Source of the DNA: Methylococcaceae bacterium UBA1147
Lineage (GTDB): Bacteria; Pseudomonadota; Gammaproteobacteria; Methylococcales; UBA1147
Assembly: GCA_002311315.1 (NCBI GenBank)
Contig: DBZZ01000002.1
Coordinates: 269 to 8,638, forward strand
Reading direction: 5' to 3'
Length of the DNA stretch: 8,370 bases
Shown here: positions 1 through 6,375 of the stretch, piece by piece
Numbering within the stretch: position 1 is the first letter of the stretch
How the letters are laid out: every line of letters starts with the position of its first letter
Translations under genes and position numbers: made by a program
The notes under the pieces: generated by a model
The model's database searches: none
Told to the model about the DNA's origin: nothing
The model's input: only the letters and a program-made list of their open reading frames with translations

Positions 1-1284
1 GACGCCACGGTCAAAGGCGGCACCTACTACCCGATCACCGTGAAAAAGCATCTGCGCGCCCAAGAAATCGCCGCGGTGAATCGATTGCCGTGTATTTATC
101 TGGTCGATTCAGGCGGCGCGAATTTGCCCCATCAGGACGAAGTGTTTCCCGACCGCGATCATTTCGGTCGGATATTTTTCAACCAGGCGCGCATGTCGGC
201 TGCGGGCATTCCGCAAATCGCCGTGGTCATGGGATCCTGTACGGCTGGTGGAGCTTATATCCCGGCGATGAGTGATGAAACCATTATTGTTCGGAACCAA
301 GGGACGATTTTTCTCGCGGGACCACCTCTGGTACTCGCCGCAACAGGTGAGCAGGTGGATGCCGAAAGTCTCGGTGGTGCGGAAGTACACGCACGGCAGT
401 CCGGTTTAGTGGACCATGTTGCAGAAAACGACCGGGAAGCTTTGGCCGTGGCGCGGACCATCGTTGCCGGTCTTGACCAGACCGACAGTGTGGAGCCGGA
501 CTGCTCAAATGTATCCGACCCGTTGTATGTGGCAGAAGACCTGTACGGAATCATCTCGGATGATTACCGTCGGCCGTTTCCGATCCGCGAAGTAATCGCT
601 CGCATTGTCGATGGCAGCGATTTCACCGAATTCAAGCCAAGCTATGGTATGACCCTCGTGTGCGGCATGGCGAAAATATTTGGTCGGCGTGTCGGCATTA
701 TCGGTAACAACGGCGTGTTGTTTTGCCAGTCAGCATTGAAGGGGGCTCATTTCGTTCAGCTTTGCTCTCAACGCCGGATTCCAATCATATTCCTGCAAAA
801 TGTCACTGGATTCATGGTTGGCAGGGAAGCTGAGGCCGAAGGTATCGCCAAGGAGGGGGCGAAAATGGTCATGGCCGTCGCTTGCGCGCAGGTACCAAAA
901 ATCACCGTCATCGTAGGCGGCAGTTTCGGCGCGGGCAACTACGCCATGTGTGGCCGCGCCTATGGCGCACGTTTTATCTGGACCTGGCCAACAGCAAGGA
1001 TCGCCATTATGGGTGCGCAGCAGGCTGCCAGTGTGATGATTCAGGTTCAAAAGGAAAAAACCCTGGCTGCCGGGCAAGTGTGGGACAGTGCCGAAGAAGA
1101 AAAAATCCGCGAGCCGATACTGCGACAATATCATGAACAAAGCCACCCCTTCTATGCCAGCGCTCGACTCTGGGACGACGGCATTATCGACCCAGCCAAT
1201 ACTCGCCGGATTCTTGGATTGAGCCTTTCAGCGACCACGCACGCGCCCGTAGAAAAGACGGGGTTTGGGGTGTTCAGGATGTAA
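1..1284 (+). CDS. mccB: 3-methylcrotonyl-CoA carboxylase, carboxyltransferase (beta) subunit, 5'-truncated by window edge
   Basis: Transfers the carboxyl group from carboxybiotin (carried by MccA) to 3-methylcrotonyl-CoA, giving 3-methylglutaconyl-CoA in cytoplasmic leucine breakdown. The frame is open from base 1 (visible start DATVKGGTYYPIT) through 427 codons to TAA; the family is usually about 535 residues, so roughly 110 N-terminal residues lie outside. Counting visible residues, the N-terminal carboxyltransferase half carries GSCTAGGAY (78-86) and the conserved GPPLVLAATGE / SLGGAEVH stretch. The C-terminal half carries GFMVG (270-274), GGSFGAGNYAM (306-316) and GAQQAA (338-343), the crotonase-fold segments that bind CoA and biotin. 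The ending FGVFRM is typical of MCC-beta. Geranyl-CoA or propionyl-CoA carboxylase are close relatives, but neighbouring leucine genes favour MCC. It is the only gene on this strand and converges on the thioesterase with 73 bp between the stops. MccA is not visible. Confidence 0.96.
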   Translation, partial: DATVKGGTYYPITVKKHLRAQEIAAVNRLPCIYLVDSGGANLPHQDEVFPDRDHFGRIFFNQARMSAAGIPQIAVVMGSCTAGGAYIPAMSDETIIVRNQGTIFLAGPPLVLAATGEQVDAESLGGAEVHARQSGLVDHVAENDREALAVARTIVAGLDQTDSVEPDCSNVSDPLYVAEDLYGIISDDYRRPFPIREVIARIVDGSDFTEFKPSYGMTLVCGMAKIFGRRVGIIGNNGVLFCQSALKGAHFVQLCSQRRIPIIFLQNVTGFMVGREAEAEGIAKEGAKMVMAVACAQVPKITVIVGGSFGAGNYAMCGRAYGARFIWTWPTARIAIMGAQQAASVMIQVQKEKTLAAGQVWDSAEEEKIREPILRQYHEQSHPFYASARLWDDGIIDPANTRRILGLSLSATTHAPVEKTGFGVFRM

Positions 1285-1357
1285 CTACTGGATTAGCCGC
1301 GTATCGAAGCCACGGGCGCATGAAGTCATGTATACCTTGCCTCGGCATTGTCATGGC

Positions 1358-1864
1358 TTAACCAGAAAACCTTGTGACGTTTTGAGTTTGATTCCGACTT
1401 TCGGACACTAGGAAAGCGATGACCTCCGCTTCGACGGTGGTTTCGTCGTTGGCCGACAGAAAGCAGTCGAGCGTATAAATGCGATGATCTCGAATTTTTG
1501 TTACCCGAGCTTTCAGTGTCAGCAGGGTTTTAATGGGAGTCGGCTTAATGAACCGGATATGCAATGTACCGGTAGCAAAATAGCACCTGGGTTCGCTGTC
1601 CAAGGATCTATTTTCGTTGCGGATTGCTATCACCATGGCCGAAGCCATGCAATGACAATCGACCAAGGTGGAAATAATTCCGCCACAGACCAGCCCCGGC
1701 CAACCCTGGTGTTTTTCTCCCGTCCGAAAGTCACAGACGCACCACTCGTCTTTCCAGTAGCTTTTAATTTTCAATCCATAGGGATTGTCGGGACCACATC
1801 CGAAGCAAACATTGCCCGGCATGTATTTCTGGAAATAGTCAGTCGAGGGTTCGGAGCTGAGCAT
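1358..1864 (-). CDS. PaaI-like hotdog-fold acyl-CoA thioesterase
   Basis: Predicted 168-residue cytoplasmic hotdog protein, probably hydrolysing an acyl-CoA to free acid plus CoA. Seen: an N-terminal CFGCG motif (20-24) followed by DNPYGLKIKSYW, the GGIISTLVD segment (61-69) at the start of the central hotdog helix with D69 as candidate catalytic acid, then strands including GTLHIRFIKPTPI. CFGCG plus the GG-x5-D arrangement is what I associate with the PaaI / 4HBT-like thioesterase group. An in-frame start at 1975 would add 37 residues that lie inside the E2 gene and look like shadow sequence; ATG at 1864 has a good Shine-Dalgarno and gives the family's usual length. It is the last gene of the oxoacid dehydrogenase unit, 8 bp after E2. 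Substrate is unknown; isovaleryl-, isobutyryl- or 2-methylbutyryl-CoA are guesses from context. Confidence 0.85.
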   Translation of the reverse strand: MLSSEPSTDYFQKYMPGNVCFGCGPDNPYGLKIKSYWKDEWCVCDFRTGEKHQGWPGLVCGGIISTLVDCHCMASAMVIAIRNENRSLDSEPRCYFATGTLHIRFIKPTPIKTLLTLKARVTKIRDHRIYTLDCFLSANDETTVEAEVIAFLVSESRNQTQNVTRFSG

Positions 1865-1870
1865 GATTGG

Positions 1871-1875
1871 CCTTA
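1871..1875 (-). promoter_or_regulatory. Shine-Dalgarno of the thioesterase, overlapping the E2 stop
   Basis: Reads TAAGG on the minus strand, 6 nt before ATG at 1864. Its TAA is the stop codon of the E2 gene, so ribosomes finishing E2 end on this site. This fixes the thioesterase start and suggests translational coupling. Confidence 0.6.
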
Positions 1876-2982
1876 GTGTGCATGTTCGACATTGTCGATG
1901 ATTACAGCTAGAAATCTGGCAGCTTCTCCACCGGTGACGGCGCGATGATCGAAGGTCAGGGACAACGGCAAGCAATTCCGCATTTCCATTAGACCATCAG
2001 TGACTGTGGCTTGCGGCCGAATTCTGCCCAAGCCGAGTATGGCGACTGTCGGGGGTATCACGACCGGGTTGGCGTAACGACCGGCGAAAGTACCGAAATT
2101 GGACAGCGTGAACGTGCTGCCGCGCATTTCTTCTGGGGAGATGGTGCGACTTCGAGCGGCTTTTTTGATGGCTTCCAAACCCTTGCGCAGGTCTGTCCGG
2201 TCACGGTTACCGACATCACGTAAGATCGGCACGAACAAGCCCTGATCCGTATCTATGGCAATGCCCAGATCGATGGTTTTCGGCAGAATCCGAGCGAGGG
2301 CATGTCCCTGGTACCAGGCATTGAGTGCCGGTTCGGCACGACAACCGGCAACGATGGCGCAAATCAGTCGGGTGGTGATATCGTCATCCTCTTGCCACTG
2401 AGAGATATCGGCATCGTCATTGATCGTGACAGCCACCACCTCAGCATTGGCTCTGGCCATGGTCAAAGCCATGGCACGGCGTACGCCTTTCAAGGGTATT
2501 AGCTCTCCCGATCGTTTAATCAGTTTAGCGACGCGCTGGACATCATCCGCGGTAACGGTATTGTCGGAGCCGCTGGGTTTGACCATGCTCAGCTCCACCT
2601 TCAATCGTGTTGCAAGGGCACGTACCGCAGGTGTAGCGCGACAATTTCTTGGCACCTCGGAACCGGTGCCAAGCGGCTGTTCCGAGATCAGCTTGTCATC
2701 GATTTCGAGCTTACCGACCACGGTACCGCGATCGCCTTCATCGGCTATTTCTACCTCAAATTCCACCAACGGATCACCGACATGGATAATATCTCCCTCG
2801 GAACCATATAGAACGACAACTTTCCCGTCCTGAGGGCTAGGCAGATCGACAATCGCCTTAGCGGTTTCCACCGACACCATGATCTCATCTTGCTTGACAT
2901 CATTGCCCGCGGCAATATGCCATCGGACGATTTCCGCTTCTTGCAGCCCTTCACCAAGGTCAGGCAGTTTGAAATATTGCAT
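1873..2982 (-). CDS. bkdB: Branched-chain 2-oxoacid dehydrogenase E2, dihydrolipoamide acyltransferase
   Basis: Core of the oxoacid dehydrogenase complex: accepts the acyl group from E1 on its lipoyl arm and passes it to CoA. 369 residues. One lipoyl domain (about 1-80) has the lipoylation site VETAKAIVD with K42. A short linker leads to a peripheral-subunit-binding domain (about 114-152, starting RATPAVRALATRL), then the catalytic acyltransferase domain (about 160-369) with SNFGTFAGRYANP and PPTVAILGLGRI. The active-site segment is DHRAVTGGEAARF: H346 is kept but the Asp of the usual HxxxDG is Thr (T350). The subunit-binding domain also lacks the common G-x-G-x-x-GR loop, having KPSGSDNTVT instead. 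The ETAKA lipoyl site and the neighbours favour a branched-chain complex over pyruvate dehydrogenase, though automatic annotation might call it either. Start ATG overlaps the E1-beta stop (TGATG). A weak GGAAA lies 6 nt upstream. Confidence 0.93.
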   Translation of the reverse strand: MQYFKLPDLGEGLQEAEIVRWHIAAGNDVKQDEIMVSVETAKAIVDLPSPQDGKVVVLYGSEGDIIHVGDPLVEFEVEIADEGDRGTVVGKLEIDDKLISEQPLGTGSEVPRNCRATPAVRALATRLKVELSMVKPSGSDNTVTADDVQRVAKLIKRSGELIPLKGVRRAMALTMARANAEVVAVTINDDADISQWQEDDDITTRLICAIVAGCRAEPALNAWYQGHALARILPKTIDLGIAIDTDQGLFVPILRDVGNRDRTDLRKGLEAIKKAARSRTISPEEMRGSTFTLSNFGTFAGRYANPVVIPPTVAILGLGRIRPQATVTDGLMEMRNCLPLSLTFDHRAVTGGEAARFLAVIIDNVEHAH

Positions 2983-3959
2983 CAGTTTTCCAGTGTACGT
3001 TTGGCCGCCGCGACAATCCGATCCACATTGGGCATGTACTCTTTCTCAAGTTGGAAAAGCGGCATCACGGTATCGAAACCGGTGACCCGTTCGACCGGCG
3101 CGAACAGGCTCATCAGTCCTTGCTCGGCCAGTTGAGCCGCAATTTCTGCACCGATACCACAGGTCCTCGCCGCTTCATGGATAATGACGCAACGACCAGT
3201 TTTCGCCACTGAATCGAGGATGGTCTGCATATCCAGCGGCTTCAGCGTTGCCACATCGATTACTTCTGACTGCATGCCCATTGCCGCCAGCTGTTCGGCG
3301 GCTATGATAGTTTCGTGAATCATCGCGCCCCACGACACTAAAGTCACATCCTGGCCCTCTCTCAGCAGGAAACAGGTATCCAGAGGCAGAGCCTGGCCAT
3401 TGTCTTCAATGTCCTGTTTGTGCAGCCGGTAGATTCTTTTTGGTTCAAGAAATATTACTGGATCGGGGTCGCGAATAGCCGCCAACAGCAATCCGTAACC
3501 CCTCCCTGGCGAAGAGGGGATCACGACGCGCAAACCGGGAATGTGAGCGAACAAAGCTTCAGTGCTTTCTGAGTGATGTTCGGGTGCATGAATGCCGCTC
3601 CCAAAAGGAGCGCGCAACACCATCGGACAGCTCAGTCTCCCGCGGGTACGGTTACGCAATCGCGTAGCATGATTAATGATCTGGTCGATCACCGAGTAGA
3701 TGAAACCCATGAACTGAATCTCCGCAACAGGTTTTAACCGCTCCGCCGCCATCCCGATAGCCATGCCGGCAATTAGCGTTTCAGACAATGGTGTGTCAAT
3801 GACCCGCTGCGAGCCAAATGTTTTCTGCAGGCCGTCTGTGGCCCGAAATACACCGCCATTAACCCCGATATCCTCACCCAACAAAACAACATCTGGATCC
3901 GCGGCCATTTCGTAGGCCAGTGCCAGATTGATCGCATCGACGAGCGTTGTTTTAGCCAT
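2982..3959 (-). CDS. bkdA2: Branched-chain 2-oxoacid dehydrogenase E1 component, beta subunit
   Basis: Beta chain of the alpha2beta2 thiamine-diphosphate decarboxylase (E1) that decarboxylates 2-oxo acids and reductively acylates the E2 lipoyl group. 325 residues from ATG at 3959. Seen: LGEDIGVNGGVFRAT near 27-41, DTPLSE ending in E60 (the glutamate expected to contact the thiamine aminopyrimidine), GSGIHAPEHHSES (120-132) with the conserved His pair, and a C-terminal transketolase domain with VIDVATLKPLD and HEAARTCGIGAEIAA. An upstream ATG at 3998 would add 13 residues (MSNEMQRWIKVTK) overlapping E1-alpha; I prefer 3959 because it has an AAGG site and matches the normal N-terminus (AKTTLVDAINLAL). 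It overlaps the E1-alpha end by 8 bp and the E2 start by 1 bp, so the three subunits are probably coupled for stoichiometric synthesis. Confidence 0.93.
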   Translation of the reverse strand: MAKTTLVDAINLALAYEMAADPDVVLLGEDIGVNGGVFRATDGLQKTFGSQRVIDTPLSETLIAGMAIGMAAERLKPVAEIQFMGFIYSVIDQIINHATRLRNRTRGRLSCPMVLRAPFGSGIHAPEHHSESTEALFAHIPGLRVVIPSSPGRGYGLLLAAIRDPDPVIFLEPKRIYRLHKQDIEDNGQALPLDTCFLLREGQDVTLVSWGAMIHETIIAAEQLAAMGMQSEVIDVATLKPLDMQTILDSVAKTGRCVIIHEAARTCGIGAEIAAQLAEQGLMSLFAPVERVTGFDTVMPLFQLEKEYMPNVDRIVAAAKRTLEN

Positions 3960-5094
3960 TTTGGTGACCTTGATCCATCGCTGCATTTCGTTGCTCATTC
4001 AATGCGTCCGGCAGACGCTCGTAGAGATAATCGAACATGCTGGAAACCGGTTGGGGCGGCGTTTGAAGATAGGCCCGGGTTGATTGCTCTACTTCTGCAA
4101 GGTATCGGCTGTTTAAGTCTTTCTCTTCCTGATCGGACCAAAGCCCCAGGATTTGCATGTGTTTCCTAAGTCGAACCAGAGGATCGTTGACCCATTGATT
4201 CTTGACTTCTTCCGAGTCACGATAGCGGTCGGCGTTGTCCGCCGTGGTGTGATCGCAAAGCCGGTAGGTAAGCGCCTCAATTAGAGTTGGTCCCCGTCCA
4301 TCACGAGCGTTTTCCAATGCCAGGCCGATTCGCTGTCGGAGGGCGATAACATCATTGCCGTCGACCTGTTCCCCTGGAATTCCTGCCGCCACAGATTTGT
4401 GCGCCAGGGTAAGCGCTTTAGATTGGTGTTTGCGAGAGAAAGAAATGGCCCACTGGTTATTATTAATGACGAACACCAATGGTAGCTCCATACTGCCTGC
4501 AGCGTTCAGAGCCTCGTAAAAATCGCCTTTTGAGGTAGCCCCATCACCGAAGACACAAACAGCAACCCGGCGCTGCCCCCGATATTTCATAGCGTAGGCT
4601 GTCCCTGCCGCATGCGGAATATGACTGGCAATTGGTACGCAAATCGGAAAGTCCTTGTCCTGATGTTGAAAATTCATACCCTGCTCATTACCGCCCCAGT
4701 AAAGAAGAATTTCTGTCATGCTGACTCCCCGTGAAAACTGTGCAGCATATTCACGGTAGGCCGGAAACAGGACATCATCTGTCTGCATGGAGCAGCCGAT
4801 GGCCGCACCGATGGCTTCCTGTCCCAGAGATGAGGCGTAGGTGCCGAGTTGGCCTCGACGCTGTAAAGCGACGGACTTCTGGTCAAACAACCGGGTTTTG
4901 AGCATCACTTTGTAGAGCGCTACTAGGGGATTCTTTCGTTGAGCCCAATCCGGAGGTTCCACCACCGGCTGACCGACATTGTTCAACACCTGAAAGTATG
5001 GAATGCCCCTTACCCGGTAAGTTTTCACGGGTTCCGTTTGCGGAGCGACTTCTTCTTGATCTGGCTTCAAAATCCTTGGTTTTAAGTGGCTCAT
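3952..5094 (-). CDS. bkdA1: Branched-chain 2-oxoacid dehydrogenase E1 component, alpha subunit
   Basis: Alpha chain of thiamine-diphosphate-dependent E1; with E1-beta it decarboxylates branched 2-oxo acids (2-oxoisocaproate, 2-oxoisovalerate, 2-oxo-3-methylvalerate). 380 residues from ATG at 5094. The thiamine-diphosphate motif is clear: GDGATSKGD (183-191) running to VINNN (209-213). Other conserved parts are SLGQEAIGAAIG (89-100), FPAYREY (110-116), ASHIPHAAGTAYA and the loop DHTTADNADRYR (281-292), which corresponds to the phosphorylation-loop region of mammalian E1-alpha; its spacing is closer to branched-chain (HSTSDD type) than pyruvate enzymes (HTxAGDDP type), in my recollection. The first ~50 residues (polar, Glu/Pro-rich, then GIPYFQVLNN) precede the catalytic fold. 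An ATG 5 codons upstream (5109) lacks a ribosome site, so 5094 is chosen. Lies 42 bp after leucine dehydrogenase. A pyruvate dehydrogenase label is the main alternative. Confidence 0.92.
   Translation of the reverse strand: MSHLKPRILKPDQEEVAPQTEPVKTYRVRGIPYFQVLNNVGQPVVEPPDWAQRKNPLVALYKVMLKTRLFDQKSVALQRRGQLGTYASSLGQEAIGAAIGCSMQTDDVLFPAYREYAAQFSRGVSMTEILLYWGGNEQGMNFQHQDKDFPICVPIASHIPHAAGTAYAMKYRGQRRVAVCVFGDGATSKGDFYEALNAAGSMELPLVFVINNNQWAISFSRKHQSKALTLAHKSVAAGIPGEQVDGNDVIALRQRIGLALENARDGRGPTLIEALTYRLCDHTTADNADRYRDSEEVKNQWVNDPLVRLRKHMQILGLWSDQEEKDLNSRYLAEVEQSTRAYLQTPPQPVSSMFDYLYERLPDALNEQRNAAMDQGHQNG
3968..3971 (-). promoter_or_regulatory. Shine-Dalgarno deciding the E1-beta start
   Basis: AAGG on the minus strand, 8 nt upstream of ATG at 3959 and inside the E1-alpha coding sequence. 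It supports 3959 over the in-frame ATG at 3998. Confidence 0.5.
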
Positions 5095-5099
5095 TTGGA

Positions 5100-5104
5100 C
5101 CCTC
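5100..5104 (-). promoter_or_regulatory. Shine-Dalgarno deciding the E1-alpha start
   Basis: GAGGG on the minus strand, 5 nt before ATG at 5094. The alternative ATG at 5109 is preceded only by GTTGACACGAA, which has no purine-rich site. The same GAGGG-N5 arrangement stands before leucine dehydrogenase. Confidence 0.6.
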
Positions 5105-5136
5105 GTCATTTCGTGTCAACTATTGGCCGGGGTCGG

Positions 5137-6249
5137 TCAGGCAACAGGCGGCGTTGCTGTCCGATCTCGGAGAATCTGCTTGGCTATTCCGTTTGCCAGT
5201 CGGTGACTGGGGACATTCTCCGTTCGAGATCGCGTTAAAATTTCCATGACTGACAAGTAAATGCCTTCAATATGACGCTTGCGTGATGCAGCATTGGAAC
5301 CATAGACGATGTGAATCAGCCCGCCCGCATTGACCACATAGTCAGGTACGTAAGTGACACCGCGCTGAAACAGGAGGTCCCCCCAACAGTCTTCAGCCAA
5401 TTGGTTGTTGGCTGAACCGCAGACGATTTTGGCCTGAATCAGGTTTGTTGTTTCATGATTGATGATGCCGCCCAAAGCACAGGGACACAGAATGTCACAG
5501 CGACTGGATAAAATGGCACCGGGGTCCAGCAGTTCAGCGCCGAATTTGTCAGCAAAGCTTTGCATTACTTCTGGACTTAAATCACTGACCGCTAGACGGG
5601 CACCTTGCTCATGCAACATTTCAGCAAGTGCGAAACCGACCTTGCCTATGCCCTGGACGGCAATTCTCAAATTTTCAAAATCATCGCGGTCTAGTATTAC
5701 CTTGACCGCCGCCTGTAGGCCCTTGAGAACGCCTTTGGCCGTATCTTTCGACGGATCGCCTGAATCCAAACTCGTTCCGAGTACATAGGGGGTTTTGCGG
5801 CGGATGATATCCATGTCCCTGCTGCAGGTGCCCACATCCACCGAGGTGACATAGCGACCATTGAGGCTGTTGATAAATTGCCCATAGGTTTCAAAATAGA
5901 CTTCCCGGTCGACGATTTTCTCAGGCCTAAGTAACACCGCCTTGCCGCCACCGTAGGGCAACTGAGCAAAAGCACTTTTGTAAGTCATTCCTTGAGCAAG
6001 ACACACAACGTCCGCAAGCGCTTCCGATTCAGTGGCGTAGGGAATACACCGGGTACCACCCAGCGCCGGGCCGTGCTGACTATTGTGAATAGCGATAATG
6101 GCCTTTAGTCCGACGGCCGAATCGTATTTAAAATGAAGCTCTTCCAGACCAAGGTCGCGAGCCCATCCAAAGACGCCTCCGACCGGTCGAGGAGACAATC
6201 CAACCGAAGCGCTGACAGGGTGCTCATTTGACAGCAAGGTCTTTAACAT
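5137..6249 (-). CDS. bcd: Leucine dehydrogenase (Glu/Leu/Phe/Val dehydrogenase family)
   Basis: NAD-dependent oxidative deamination of leucine (also valine and isoleucine) to the 2-oxo acid plus ammonia, supplying the adjacent dehydrogenase complex. 370 residues from ATG at 6249. Seen: GLKAIIAIHNS followed by GPALGGTRC; K91 in GMTYKSAF and K103 in LPYGGGKAV, matching the substrate-binding and catalytic lysines of the family; VDVGT (138-141 region); the Rossmann dinucleotide motif GIGKVG (200-205) with acidic D223 in AVSDLS, which favours NAD over NADP; and PDYVVNAGGLIHIV (302-315). There are about 28 residues before the usual start of the fold (FGWARDLGLEEL), a little longer than Bacillus enzymes. 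A TTG at 6297 with AGGA upstream could add 16 residues; ATG with GAGGG is preferred. Probably the first gene of the operon running through the thioesterase, after a 126-bp spacer. Phenylalanine or valine dehydrogenase is the alternative. Confidence 0.93.
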   Translation of the reverse strand: MLKTLLSNEHPVSASVGLSPRPVGGVFGWARDLGLEELHFKYDSAVGLKAIIAIHNSQHGPALGGTRCIPYATESEALADVVCLAQGMTYKSAFAQLPYGGGKAVLLRPEKIVDREVYFETYGQFINSLNGRYVTSVDVGTCSRDMDIIRRKTPYVLGTSLDSGDPSKDTAKGVLKGLQAAVKVILDRDDFENLRIAVQGIGKVGFALAEMLHEQGARLAVSDLSPEVMQSFADKFGAELLDPGAILSSRCDILCPCALGGIINHETTNLIQAKIVCGSANNQLAEDCWGDLLFQRGVTYVPDYVVNAGGLIHIVYGSNAASRKRHIEGIYLSVMEILTRSRTENVPSHRLANGIAKQILRDRTATPPVA

Positions 6250-6254
6250 CACTG

Positions 6255-6259
6255 CCCTC
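6255..6259 (-). promoter_or_regulatory. Shine-Dalgarno deciding the leucine dehydrogenase start
   Basis: GAGGG (within AGAGGG) on the minus strand, 5 nt before ATG at 6249. It supports this ATG over the in-frame TTG at 6297, though the latter has AGGA 4 nt upstream and is not excluded. Confidence 0.55.
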
Positions 6260-6282
6260 TGACCGATTTCAATTAGTAAGAC

Positions 6283-6293
6283 CCCAAGTTGGG
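6283..6293. repeat. 11-bp inverted repeat in the leucine dehydrogenase leader
   Basis: CCCAA-G-TTGGG, a perfect 5+5 dyad with one central base, lying 34-44 bp upstream of the leucine dehydrogenase ATG and just downstream of an AT-rich stretch. Size and position would suit an operator for a dimeric repressor or a small leader hairpin. No T-run follows on the minus strand, so it is not a standard terminator. Function is inference only. Confidence 0.35.
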
Positions 6294-6358
6294 CCAAAAA
6301 TTCCTATTGAATGGGTAAAGTGATGGGGGAAAACAAGGCTTAGTGCTGAGCTGGGGAC

Positions 6359-6373
6359 TGACAGTTTTTGTCA
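6359..6373. repeat. 15-bp inverted repeat just after the HMG-CoA lyase stop
   Basis: TGACA-GTTTT-TGTCA, a 5-bp stem with a 5-nt centre, starting 3 bp past the lyase stop codon in the direction of transcription. On the minus strand it reads TGACAAAAACTGTCA followed by GTCCCC, with no U-run, so it is a poor intrinsic terminator. It overlaps a second small palindrome, ACTGACAGT (6357-6365). It may be an operator-like site or chance. Confidence 0.3.
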
Positions 6374-6375
6374 CG

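Larger units (their letters stand above)
6250..6375 (-). promoter_or_regulatory. 126-bp spacer likely holding the promoter of the leucine dehydrogenase operon
   Basis: This is the largest gap within the minus-strand array apart from the one before liuC, and separates the liuC-lyase pair from the leucine dehydrogenase operon. It contains the two inverted repeats listed separately and AT-rich parts (CATTCAATAGGAATTTTT on the minus strand). Only weak sigma-70-like matches are visible: TTGTTT followed after 18-19 bp by ATTCAA/TTCAAT. I cannot place a promoter with confidence; the assignment rests on position and gap size. Confidence 0.35.

Noticed and set aside
730..1146. 138-codon minus-strand frame inside mccB
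   Set aside because: Opposite the strongly conserved carboxyltransferase C-terminal half; composition is that of a shadow frame.
1285..1357. Possible bidirectional terminator between mccB and the thioesterase, including CATGA-AG-TCATG (1319-1330) and AAGCCA...TGGCTT
   Set aside because: Stems are short or have a loop of about 40 nt, and no T-run follows on either strand.
1484..1876. 130-codon open frame on the + strand opposite the thioesterase
   Set aside because: Antisense to a gene with clear hotdog motifs; its own product shows no recognisable domain.
2420..2833. 137-codon open frame on the + strand across the E2 gene
   Set aside because: Ser/Thr/Pro-rich shadow of a well-supported E2 gene on the other strand, with no family features or ribosome site.
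3960..3998. Longer E1-beta start (ATG at 3998)
   Set aside because: Adds 13 residues not seen in the family and lies deeper in E1-alpha; the ATG at 3959 has AAGG at proper spacing.
5114..5119. Perfect TTGACA (-35-like) on the minus strand before E1-alpha
   Set aside because: No -10 element at 16-18 bp; that position falls on the E1-alpha start codon region, so a transcript would lack a leader and ribosome site.
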